DNA from: CAWDBV01 sp963800705
GTDB taxonomy: Bacteria > Actinomycetota > Thermoleophilia > Solirubrobacterales > 70-9
Length of the DNA stretch: 64,000 nucleotides
NCBI GenBank assembly: GCA_963800705.1
Contig: CAWDBV010000001.1
Coordinates: 175,081-239,080, forward strand
Direction of reading: 5' to 3'
The position numbers and the translations under genes were made by a program. How positions within the stretch are numbered: position 1 is the stretch's first letter; each line of letters starts with the position of its first letter. Of this stretch, positions 25,257 through 32,998 are shown piece by piece. The notes under the pieces are model-generated. The model saw only the letters and a list, made by a program, of their open reading frames with translations. It ran no database searches and had not been told where the DNA came from.

Positions 25257-26582
25257 CTAGGAGCGCTTGCGCTTCTTCTTTTTTCCGCAGCCCTTTTTCT
25301 TCTTCTTTTTCTTCGCGGAGACCGCGCTGCGCTTGCGCTTTTTCTTCTTCTTTTTCTTGACGCAGGCGCCTCCCGAGCCGGGCCCGCCCGAACCGCCGCC
25401 GGCTCCCGCGCCGCCGCCCGCACCCGGGCCGCCACCGATAGTCCTCGTGAACGGCGACTCGAAGGCGCCGATGTCGCAGGCGTTGCCGAGCGGGCGGGCA
25501 ACGCCCCGCTGGTCGGTCGAGGCGCAGGTGGCCGTGTTGCCGCCGTCGACGGCGAGGCCGTCCGGTTTAAGGCCGATCGTCTCGGTGGGCCCGCCGTTGT
25601 CCTGCACCCCGCCGACGAGATCGAGGCCTTCGTCGAAGGTGTTCGTGACATCTCCCGAAGCAGCGACCCAGTTGCAGCCGGTCGTACTCGCGACGACGTT
25701 GTTGCCGAGCGACGTCAGGTTGCCCGCAAGGTTCGCGCAGTCCGGGGACGGGAACGGGAAGGTTGGCTGGGTGTTGACGGCGATGAGCGTGTTGGCGATG
25801 TTGACGGCGCCGCCGAAGCGGAAGATCCCGCCGCCGGCGCCGCCCATCGTGTTGTCGAAGTTCGATTGGTTGGCGTAGACGGTGACGTTGTTGAGATTCA
25901 TCGTCCCGACCCCGTTATGGAGGCCGCCGCCGTCGCCATTGGCGTGGTTCGCGTTGATCGTGCTGTTGGTGATGTTGACGGTGCCCGAGTTGTTGACGAT
26001 CCCTCCGCCCCAGAGATCAGCGTGATTGACCTCGACGTGCATCTCGGACAGGTTGAGGGTGCCGGTATCGTTGAGGATCGCTCCCGCTTCCGCCGCCGTG
26101 TCGCCGCTTGCAATCGCGAATCGCGACAGGGTCACCGTAACCGGGTCTCGCACCTCGAAGACCCTGTCACCGTTCGAATTGCCGAAGATGCCCCTGACCT
26201 CGGCGCCGAGCGGACCGGGGGCGGTGATCTCGAGGTCCTCGCTGCGGATGTCGAAATCGCCGGTCGCGTTCATGTGTTCGGCGTCACCGATCTGGATGCG
26301 GGGATACAGAACGTCGTTGTCGAGCTCGATCGTGTCGAGGTTCTCGTTGGCGCCCGCGTCGCAGCCGCCGTAGGTTCCGTCGGTGTTGGCCGCCTCGATC
26401 GCCTCGCGCAACGAGCAGCCGGCACCGGGGGGAGTCACGTCGTCGAACTCGTCGGCCGGAGTGTTGACGTCGATCGTCGCCGCCATCGCGGATCCCGGCA
26501 GCGCGAGCAGCAGCGCCGCGAACGCGAGCAGCAGCACGCGGATTCCCGTAGATGTGTTACGTGACCCTGACTTCTTCCACAT
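25257..26582 (-). CDS. Secreted beta-helix (choice-of-anchor Q-like) protein with poly-Lys Cys tail
   Basis: A 441-residue exported protein with signal peptide (VLLLAFAALLLALPGSAMA). The start of the mature protein, IDVNTPADEFDD...GAGCSLREAIEAAN, is the CSLREA-type motif found at the head of many bacterial beta-helix surface proteins. Repeated turns follow (GGGIVNNSGTVNITNSTINANHA). The DNGGPTETIGL...DQRGVARPLGNACDIGAFE block is the choice-of-anchor Q pattern. The last 35 residues after a Gly/Ala linker are nearly all Lys/Arg with two Cys (CVKKKKKKKRKRS...KKKGCGKKKKRKRS). Confidence 0.85.
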   Translation of the reverse strand: MWKKSGSRNTSTGIRVLLLAFAALLLALPGSAMAATIDVNTPADEFDDVTPPGAGCSLREAIEAANTDGTYGGCDAGANENLDTIELDNDVLYPRIQIGDAEHMNATGDFDIRSEDLEITAPGPLGAEVRGIFGNSNGDRVFEVRDPVTVTLSRFAIASGDTAAEAGAILNDTGTLNLSEMHVEVNHADLWGGGIVNNSGTVNITNSTINANHANGDGGGLHNGVGTMNLNNVTVYANQSNFDNTMGGAGGGIFRFGGAVNIANTLIAVNTQPTFPFPSPDCANLAGNLTSLGNNVVASTTGCNWVAASGDVTNTFDEGLDLVGGVQDNGGPTETIGLKPDGLAVDGGNTATCASTDQRGVARPLGNACDIGAFESPFTRTIGGGPGAGGGAGAGGGSGGPGSGGACVKKKKKKKRKRSAVSAKKKKKKKGCGKKKKRKRS

Positions 26583-26662
26583 ACCAGCCTCCCAGCCGAC
26601 ACTTATATACCTGCGGACGCGCCGAGTGTACCCGCAACCGGGGTAGGATCGCTGCGATCGGT

Positions 26663-27051
26663 GTGGCCGAGGAGGACGTACAAGCGCTGAGGCGGATCTA
26701 CGACGCGCTCTCGCGCTGGGACGTCGACGAGCTCGCCGACGACGTCGCCCACGACTTCGAGTGGGTGATCCCGGAGACGCTGCCCTGGGGCGGGTCCCAC
26801 CACGGCCACGACGGCGTGCGCGCGATGGCGTCGGTGTTCGAGGACCACGTCGAGGGGCTGTGGGCCGACCCCGACGACTTCATCGAAGCCGACGACGAGA
26901 TCGTCGTGCTCGGCCGCTTCCGGGGCCGCGGGAAGGAGAGCCGGCGAGCGAGTTCGAGGTCGACTTCGCCCACGTCTGGACGATTCCCGAAGGCGTCGCC
27001 ACCCGCTGCCGGGTCTACCTCGACACGACGCCGATCCTCGCCACGCTCTAG
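26663..27051 (+). pseudogene. SnoaL/NTF2-like protein, frameshifted as given
   Basis: A small alpha+beta-barrel protein of about 130 residues. The first frame, from a GTG at 26663, reads AEEDVQALRRIYDALSRWDVDELADDVAHDFEWVIPE up to RFRGRGKES. The rest (EFEVDFAHVWTIPEGVATRCRVYLDTTPILATL) is in another frame. Removing two extra C bases near 26943 and 26951 restores a smooth RGKESGEEFEVDF, so two single-base insertion errors are more likely than a real pseudogene. It converges on the TVP38 gene. Confidence 0.75.
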
Positions 27052-27771
27052 GCGTCGCGTCGGCGCCCGGGCTGGGCGGGTGTCGGTGCGGAGGATCTTC
27101 GGCCCGAGCCAGACCGTCGACGCGACCAGCAGCGCGACGACCGCCGCGCCGATCAGCAGCAGCGGGTCGGTGGGCGAGAGCTCCTCGAGCTGGGTGCCCA
27201 GATAGACGAACACCGCGGTGATCGGCAGGTAGCCGACCGCGGTCGTCCACATGTAGCGGCCAAGCGGCACGCCCGCCGCTCCGCAGACGTAACAGACGGC
27301 GCTGAACGGGACGATCGGCATCAGCCGGATGCCGAGCAGGAAGGTGAGCCCGCCGCGCTCGACGAGCCGCTCGCCGCGGCGAAAGCGATCCTCGCCGATC
27401 AGCTTGTAAAGGATCGGCCGCGCTGCGTGGGCGCCGATCCAGTAGGCGATCAGCGCCGAGGTGAGCCATGCCGCCATCACCAGCGCCAGCCCGGGCCAGA
27501 ATCCGTACGCGAACCCCGCCGCCGTGTCGAGGATCTCGGCCGGGTAGAAGACCACCGTGTGAATGAGGCCGAGGGCGAAGACGATCAGCGTCCCGGTCGC
27601 CCCGAGCGAGTCGACCTCCGAGCGCAGCTCCTCGGTGTCGCCCCTGATCGCGGCGCTGACGGCATCGCGCAGGTCGGGCACGGCGAGCACGATCAGCGCG
27701 GCGATCGCGACGCCGGCGAGGGTGATCGCGACGCCGGCCCATCCTGGCCGCGCTTCGTTGTCGCTGATCAC
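27048..27771 (-). pseudogene. TVP38/TMEM64 (DedA-superfamily) membrane protein, 3' end frameshifted as given
   Basis: Integral membrane protein, about 240 residues, starting at the GTG at 27771 (MISDNEARPGWAGVAITLAG) or somewhat upstream. It has 5-6 hydrophobic segments and the family core: HTVVFYPAEILDTAAGFAYGFWPG, LIGEDRFRRGERLVERGGLTFLLGIRLMPIVPFSAVCYVCGAAGVP, YLPITAVFVYLGT. The frame then runs on antisense through the SnoaL gene; one base shift near 27070 would end it at a TAG at 27048, back to back with the SnoaL stop. It may act in lipid scrambling, as relatives do. Confidence 0.78.
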
Positions 27772-27841
27772 GCGCGAAGTATGCCTGGCGATAAGGTTCG
27801 TCCCGCCCAGGATTCGTCCCACGAGCAGAGAAGGAGACTCA

Positions 27842-28444
27842 ATGGCCTACGAGGTTCCCCCGCTTCCCTACGACTACAACGCGCTCGAGCCGCACATCGA
27901 CGAAGAGACGATGAAGCTGCACCACGACAAGCACCACCAGGCTTACGTCGACAAGGCGAACGCGGCGCTCGAGGGGACCGAGTGGGCCGACAAGCCCGTC
28001 GAAGAGGTTCTCCAGAACCTCAGCTCTCTCGGCGATAAGGAGGGCCCGGTTCGCAACAACGCCGGTGGCCACGCCAACCACAGCTTCTTCTGGGAGATCA
28101 TGAGCCCGGACGGAGGCGGCGAGCCCGAGGGCGCTCTCGCCGACGCGATCAACGAAAAGTTCGGCGACCTCGACTCCCTGAAGTCGGAGGTCAACGACGC
28201 CGGCGTGGGGCAGTTCGGTTCCGGCTGGACCTGGCTCGTCCACGATGGGTCCGGGCTCGCGGTCACCTCGACGGCGAACCAGGACTCGCCGATCTCCGAC
28301 GGCCAGACGCCGCTGCTCGGCATCGACGTCTGGGAGCACGCCTACTACCTCAAGTACCAGAACAAGCGCCCCGACTACCTCGAGGCCTGGTGGAACGTCG
28401 TCAACTGGGCTAAGGTCGGCGAGCACTTCGAGGGAGCGAGCTAG
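27842..28444 (+). CDS. sodA: Superoxide dismutase, Fe/Mn family
   Basis: Dismutates superoxide, 200 residues, ATG at 27842 after the ribosome site AGAAGGAGA. Metal ligands are H27 (KLHHDKHHQAYV), H80 (GGHANHSFFW), D162 and H166 (DVWEHAYYLKY). The GGHANHSFFW and DSPISDGQTPLLGIDVWEH context fits the manganese or cambialistic type. No signal peptide is present, so it acts in the cytoplasm. Three secreted cupredoxin-like genes follow closely on the same strand. Confidence 0.95.
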   Translation: MAYEVPPLPYDYNALEPHIDEETMKLHHDKHHQAYVDKANAALEGTEWADKPVEEVLQNLSSLGDKEGPVRNNAGGHANHSFFWEIMSPDGGGEPEGALADAINEKFGDLDSLKSEVNDAGVGQFGSGWTWLVHDGSGLAVTSTANQDSPISDGQTPLLGIDVWEHAYYLKYQNKRPDYLEAWWNVVNWAKVGEHFEGAS

Positions 28445-28456
28445 GAGGAGAAGGAC

Positions 28457-29122
28457 GTGAAGCGGGCTCAGATCAAGCGGGCGATGACCGGCAAGCGGGC
28501 GAAGCTGACCGCGCTCGCGACCGGCGCGATCATGGCGACGACCGCGGCGCTCGCCTGGGCGCTGCCGCAGCCGATCGTCGGCAAGGCCGACAACACCTTC
28601 GCGGCGCCCGTCTACGAGCTCACCGGCGGCCAGGTCGCCACCCTGCAGATCGAGGGAGGCACGCACAACGCCACCGCGGTTGCGACCCAGAACGGGCTGC
28701 CGATCTTCGCCAGCGCGACGATCAGCTCCGGCTCGACACCGGTCAACGGAACCCAGTTCCTCCCGGCGGGCAGCTACTCCTTCGTCTGCACGATCCACCC
28801 GGGCATGGCCTCGAACCTGCTCGTCTCCGGCACCCCGCAGAAGCCGACCCTCAACGTCTCGATCCTCTCCAAGCGCCTCAAGCAGGTTGCGAAGAGCGGC
28901 AACCTGATGGTGAGCGCGACCAGCACCGCCCCGAGTGTCAAGGTCGTGGCCAAGCAGGGCGCGAAGACGCTCGGCACCACGACCGGGGCGCCGGGGAATC
29001 TGACCGTGAAGCTGAGCGGCGGCGCGAAGCGCTCGCTGGCGAAGAAGACCAGTGCGAGGATCTCTGTGACCGCGGAGGTCGAGTTCGGTGACCCTGTCAC
29101 CGCGTCGAAGAAGCTCAAATAG
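28457..29122 (+). CDS. Secreted cupredoxin-like protein 1
   Basis: A 221-residue exported protein, GTG start 12 bases after sod. After a signal segment (LTALATGAIMATTAALAWA) comes a cupredoxin-like domain whose copper ligands can be proposed as His in GGTHNATA and Cys-His-Met in FVCTIHPGM, the type I copper pattern. The second half (from about residue 130) is a beta-sandwich-like domain (TLNVSILSKRLKQVAKSGNLMVSATS) ending in a mild basic tail. It may carry electrons or buffer copper outside the membrane. Confidence 0.8.
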   Translation: MKRAQIKRAMTGKRAKLTALATGAIMATTAALAWALPQPIVGKADNTFAAPVYELTGGQVATLQIEGGTHNATAVATQNGLPIFASATISSGSTPVNGTQFLPAGSYSFVCTIHPGMASNLLVSGTPQKPTLNVSILSKRLKQVAKSGNLMVSATSTAPSVKVVAKQGAKTLGTTTGAPGNLTVKLSGGAKRSLAKKTSARISVTAEVEFGDPVTASKKLK

Positions 29123-29123
29123 C

Positions 29124-29648
29124 GTGAGACGCGCAGCGACGATCGCGCTGCTCGCCGGGTCGATGCTCGCCCTTGGGGCTCCCACCGCATCGGCGGCGCC
29201 GGCCGACATCAGGACGGGGCCGCTGGTCCTCAACCTGTTCACCGCCTCGAGCTACGACCACGAGGGCGGCACCGTCGCGAATCTGACCTGGGACGGCGGC
29301 CTCGCCGGGCACAACGTGATCTCGAGCCAGACCGGGCCCGACGGCGGCGTCCTGTTCGCGAGCGCGACGATCACCTCCGGCACGACCCCGGTCAACAACA
29401 CCCAGTACCTGCCCGCCGGCGACTACCCGTTCTTCTGCGACATCCACCCGACGACGATGACGTCGAGCCTGCACGTCACCGGGACCCCGCTGCCGCGCCC
29501 CGGCGCCACCTTCAGCCCCTTCTCAGGCGCGCAGACAGCGAGGCCGCCCGACTCGAACTACGCGGCAAACAGGCGCAAGCGCTGCAAGCGCGGCAAGAAG
29601 CTCCGACGCGGCAAGTGCGTGAAGCGGAAGCGGAAGCGGCGGCGCTAG
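29124..29648 (+). CDS. Secreted cupredoxin-like protein 2 with Cys-basic tail
   Basis: A 174-residue exported protein; GTG at 29124, just after the preceding stop (an in-frame GTG at 29088 is possible). It has a signal peptide (IALLAGSMLALGAPTASA) and proposed copper ligands His in LAGHNVIS and Cys-His-Met in FFCDIHPTTM. FASATITSGTTPVNNTQYLPAG closely parallels protein 1 (FASATISSGSTPVNGTQFLPAG), so the two are paralogues. It ends RKRCKRGKKLRRGKCVKRKRKRRR, the Cys-x10-Cys basic tail. Confidence 0.82.
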   Translation: MRRAATIALLAGSMLALGAPTASAAPADIRTGPLVLNLFTASSYDHEGGTVANLTWDGGLAGHNVISSQTGPDGGVLFASATITSGTTPVNNTQYLPAGDYPFFCDIHPTTMTSSLHVTGTPLPRPGATFSPFSGAQTARPPDSNYAANRRKRCKRGKKLRRGKCVKRKRKRRR

Positions 29649-29700
29649 GGCCGCCGCGGTAAGCCGCTACCCTGCCCGCCGCCGAGTGTTCACGAACTCG

Positions 29701-30420
29701 ATGAAGGCGGGAAAGAGAAATCTCCTGGCTGTCCTGGCCGCGCTCGCGGTCGCAGCCACGCTGCCCGCGAGCGCGTCGGCGGTCGTCGCCTCGCCGCTCC
29801 GCGGCGTCTTCCTGAAGGAGTACTCGAAGCCGATGTACACGATGAACCAGGGCGACGTGCTCGCCTTCGTCAACGACGACCCGTTCTTCGAGCACGGCGT
29901 TCAAGGCACGCTCGCCGCGCCGGTCGTCGCGTCCGGGGGCTCGCGCCTCGTCCGCGGCGCATCCTCGCTCGGACCCGGCAGCTACGCGTTCAGCTGCCCG
30001 GTCCACCCCGAGATGACCTCGACCCTGATGGTCACCGACCTCGGTTCTCCGCTGCCGCCGGAGACGACGCCGCCGAGCGCGGGGATCAGGGTCGTGCGCG
30101 CCAAGGCCAAGAAGGTGATCGCAGCCGAGGCGATCCAGCTCCGGGTGCGGCCCAGCGAGCCGCTCGAGGCCGAAGCTGCGCTGAAGTTGGGTGGCAAGCC
30201 GATCGGCACATCGGCGACGGCTTTCCCGGGAGGCAACGGCGGAACGGTGACGGTCCCGCTCGACGACGCCGGGCTGAAGCGGGTCACCAGGGCGCTCCAG
30301 GGCCGGGGCGCGACGGTCACCGCGCGCGTCAAGATCACCGACGTCTTCGGCAACGCCGGCAGGACCCAGAAGAAGTCCGGTCGCCTCGGCGGGCTCAGCA
30401 AGGGCAAGACGGCGAAGTAA
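29701..30420 (+). CDS. Secreted cupredoxin-like protein 3
   Basis: A 239-residue exported protein; ATG at 29701 preferred, GTG at 29686 possible. It has a signal peptide (LAVLAALAVAATLPASASA), then a domain with proposed ligands His in FFEHGVQG and Cys-His-Met in FSCPVHPEM. From residue 120 a second beta domain follows (IRVVRAKAKKVIAAEAIQLRVRPSEPLEAE), similar in layout to protein 1. The basic tail (KKSGRLGGLSKGKTAK) has no Cys. It is convergent with the GMC gene. Confidence 0.8.
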   Translation: MKAGKRNLLAVLAALAVAATLPASASAVVASPLRGVFLKEYSKPMYTMNQGDVLAFVNDDPFFEHGVQGTLAAPVVASGGSRLVRGASSLGPGSYAFSCPVHPEMTSTLMVTDLGSPLPPETTPPSAGIRVVRAKAKKVIAAEAIQLRVRPSEPLEAEAALKLGGKPIGTSATAFPGGNGGTVTVPLDDAGLKRVTRALQGRGATVTARVKITDVFGNAGRTQKKSGRLGGLSKGKTAK

Positions 30421-30436
30421 GCGGCTTCGCGGCCGG

Positions 30437-32112
30437 CTAGGCCGCGGTGGGTGATTCTTCGGCGGGCGCCGGACGCGCGGCCGGCGGCAGGTCGCGCAGC
30501 GCTCCCTTGACGGGGATCGCCGCCATCGCGTGTTCGGCGAGCGCCGTGATCGTGAGGCTCGGGTTGACCCCCGGGTTGGCGGGGATCGCGGCGCCGTCGC
30601 AGATCAGCAGGTTCTCGTAGCCGAAGGCGCGGTGCTCGGCGTCGACGACCCCGGTCCCGGGGCCCTCGCCGACCACCGCGCCGCCGAGAATATGGGCGGT
30701 GGTGGGGATGTTGAAGAGCGCCTCGGTGATTCCCGACTGCGCCATGCCGCCAATCCGCTGCTCCCACCACAGCGCGGCCTTCTCGGCGACCGGGATGAAG
30801 GTCGGGTTGGGCCGCTCGGGGTCCTGCTCGGTCTGCAGCTTCACGCCTCGGCCGAGCAGCTTGCGCTTCGGCACCAGCTGCATCGCGGTGTCGAGGGTCT
30901 GCATGACGAGCAGGATCACCGTCCTCCGCGACCACTTGAACGGCCACAGGGTGCGGAAGAAGCGGATCGGGTGGCGGAAGACCTGCCCCAGCCAGAGCAG
31001 CGGACGCTTCAGACGCCCGCCCTCGCCGGTCAGCAATGTGTAGAGGGCGCTCATCGAGTTGCCGCCCTCGCCGTAGGTGACGACCTCGATGTGGGTGTCG
31101 GGATCGGGGTAGATGCTCGAGGTGATCGCGATCGATTTCGTGAAGTCGCGCTCGTCGTCAGGCGCGGTCACCGCCTGGATCGACTCGGTGTTGGTGCGGA
31201 CGACGTGGCCGAGCCGTTCCGAGAGCCGGCCGAGCGCCCCCGACTTGGCGCAGTTGGCGAGCAGCTGGTTGGTGCCGAGCGCGCCCGCGGCGACGATCAC
31301 GCCGCTCGCGGTCAGCTTCTCGGTCTTGCGGCGCACCCATGCTCCGGAGCGCTCGCTGGTCACCTCGTAGCCCTGCGAGCCGTCCTCGGCGCCGCCGAGC
31401 GGGCGGATCTCGGTCACCGCGCGTTCGGGCTGGACCTCGACCCCGAGCTTCTCGGCGAACCAGAGGTAGTTCTTCGTCAAGCGTGTTCTTGGCGCCGTGC
31501 CGGCAGCCGACCATGCAGCTCCCGCAGCGCAGGCAAACCGTGCGGTCGGGCCCCTCGCCGCCGAAGTAGGGATCGCCGACCTGCTCTCCCGGCGTGTTCT
31601 GGCCGGGCTCGCCGAGCAGCACCCCGACCCGGGTCGGCTTGAAGGTCTCGGGGACGCCGAGCTCGTCGCCGAGCTCGCGGAGCAGCTCGTCGGCCGGTCC
31701 GACGCTGTCGTAGGTCGTCACGCCGAGCATCCGCTCGGCTGTGTCGTAGTGGGGGGTGAGCTCGTTTTCCCAATCGGCGAGCCCGCCCCACTGCGAATCC
31801 TTGAAGAACGCCGGCCGGGCGCGGTAGAGCGTGTTCGCGTAGCCGAGGCTGCCGCCGCCGACCCCGCAGCCCGAGACGATGAAGACGTCCTTGAACAGAC
31901 TCATCCGCAGAACGCCTCGCAGGCCGAGCTTCGGCATCCAGTAGTAGCGGCGCGCCTGCGAGGTCCGCTCGGCGAAGTCCTCGTCGGTCGAAGCGCCGGC
32001 CGCACTCGAGCACGCAGACCGAGTAGCCCTTCTCCGCCAGCCGCAGCGCCGAGACGCTGCCGCCGAATCCGGAGCCGATCACGATCCAGTCGTAGTCGTG
32101 CTCGCCGCTCAT
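30437..32112 (-). pseudogene. GMC-family oxidoreductase, frameshifted twice as given
   Basis: FAD-dependent alcohol/sterol-type oxidoreductase, about 555 residues from the ATG at 32112. The FAD motif is DYDWIVIGSGFGGSVSALRLAEKG; then GCGVGGGSLGYANTL, VCLRCGSCMVGCRHGAKNTL (a four-Cys cluster seen in cholesterol-oxidase-like relatives), GVIVAAGALGTNQLL and the C-terminal GYENLLICDGAAIPANPGVNPSLTITALAEHAM. The frame changes near 31995 and 31482; each is repaired by removing one base (a C, then a T). I therefore think the gene is intact in the organism. It is divergent from a TetR gene. Confidence 0.85.
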
Positions 32113-32131
32113 CCCACCGGCAAGGGTAGGG

Positions 32132-32182
32132 AAACACCCCTTAGCCCCGCAGGGCGAAGCCCGAGGTGATGCGGGTGGGTGT
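32132..32182 (-). repeat. Dispersed intergenic palindrome, copy B
   Basis: ACACCCACCCGC...GCGGGGCTAAGGGGTGT on the minus strand with inner stem GGGC-TTC-GCCC, related to copies at 21461, 45120, 49337 and 50242. This copy lies between divergent genes, so it is not simply a terminator. Confidence 0.65.
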
Positions 32183-32185
32183 AAT

Positions 32186-32224
32186 GACACCATGTCTTGA
32201 CACGGTGTCTGACGGAGTGTCAGA
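32186..32224. promoter_or_regulatory. Nested operator palindromes between GMC and TetR genes
   Basis: A 24-bp near-perfect palindrome (32186-32209; arms GACACC/GGTGTC with inner TGTC-TT-GACA) is followed by TCTGAC-N5-GTCAGA (32208-32224). A -35-like TTGACA (32197-32202) lies inside the first. This is the layout expected of a TetR autoregulator that also controls the divergent gene. Confidence 0.65.
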
Positions 32225-32257
32225 CGGTCCGTCCGACAGAGCGTCGAAGCTGCCCGG

Positions 32258-32986
32258 ATGGCGAGCAGAGACGAGGCGCGGGCGAGGCTGCTGCGGGCGG
32301 CGCTCGAGCTCGCCGAGAACACCCCGTTCCGCGACCTGACCGTCGACGAGATCGCGCGCGCCGCCGAGCTGTCGCGAAGCGCCTTCTACGTCCATTTCCG
32401 CGACAAGACCGAGCTGCTCGTGGCGGCGGTCGACGGGGTGAGCGACGAGCTCGCCCGTCTCGCCGAGCGCTGGTGGACCGGCGAGGGCGGCCCCGCCGCG
32501 CAGGTCCGCGCCGCGGTCTCCGGGCTCGTCGCCGCCTATGCCGAGCACGCGGCGCTGCTCCGGATCGCGAACGAGGCCGCGGCCTACGACGAGGAGGTGC
32601 GCGGCCAGTGGACCCGGATCATGGGGCGGTTCATCGATGCGACCTCGGCCCATCTCAGTTCCGAGCAGGGTCGCAACACGGTCGATGAGCGGCTCGACCC
32701 GGTGGCGTGCGCCGAGGCGCTCGTCTGGATGGCCGAGCGCTGCTGCGGTGTCTACATATCCGGCGGCTCCTCTGCTCCGCGTCCGGGGCCGCCTGGGCGG
32801 GGCGAGCGCACCCCCGAGGAGGTGGTCGAGCAGCTGGCGTCGGTCTGGACGCTCGCCCTCTATCCCGGGGTCACTCCGGCCGAGCGGCTGAGCCCGGACG
32901 CCGAACCCGGCGAGGGCGAGCCGCTCTGGGGCGTTCCGGCGCCGGAGTTCAAGGTGACTGACACCCGCTCGCGCTCCGATCATTAG
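32258..32986 (+). CDS. TetR-family transcriptional regulator
   Basis: A 242-residue repressor-type regulator. The N-terminal DNA-binding helices read ARLLRAALELAENTPFRDLTVDEIARAAELSRSAFYVHFRDKTELL. The ligand-binding part is helical, with the C-terminal region after residue 175 somewhat longer than usual and Pro/Glu rich. It probably controls itself and the divergent GMC oxidoreductase through the palindromes at 32186-32224. Confidence 0.92.
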   Translation: MASRDEARARLLRAALELAENTPFRDLTVDEIARAAELSRSAFYVHFRDKTELLVAAVDGVSDELARLAERWWTGEGGPAAQVRAAVSGLVAAYAEHAALLRIANEAAAYDEEVRGQWTRIMGRFIDATSAHLSSEQGRNTVDERLDPVACAEALVWMAERCCGVYISGGSSAPRPGPPGRGERTPEEVVEQLASVWTLALYPGVTPAERLSPDAEPGEGEPLWGVPAPEFKVTDTRSRSDH

Positions 32987-32998
32987 ACTGCTCGGTTC

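Noticed and set aside
26698..27100. The C-terminal 110 codons of the TVP38 frame as a real extension
   Set aside because: They lie antisense to the conserved SnoaL-like gene and have no membrane or domain pattern; a one-base shift gives a natural end at 27048.
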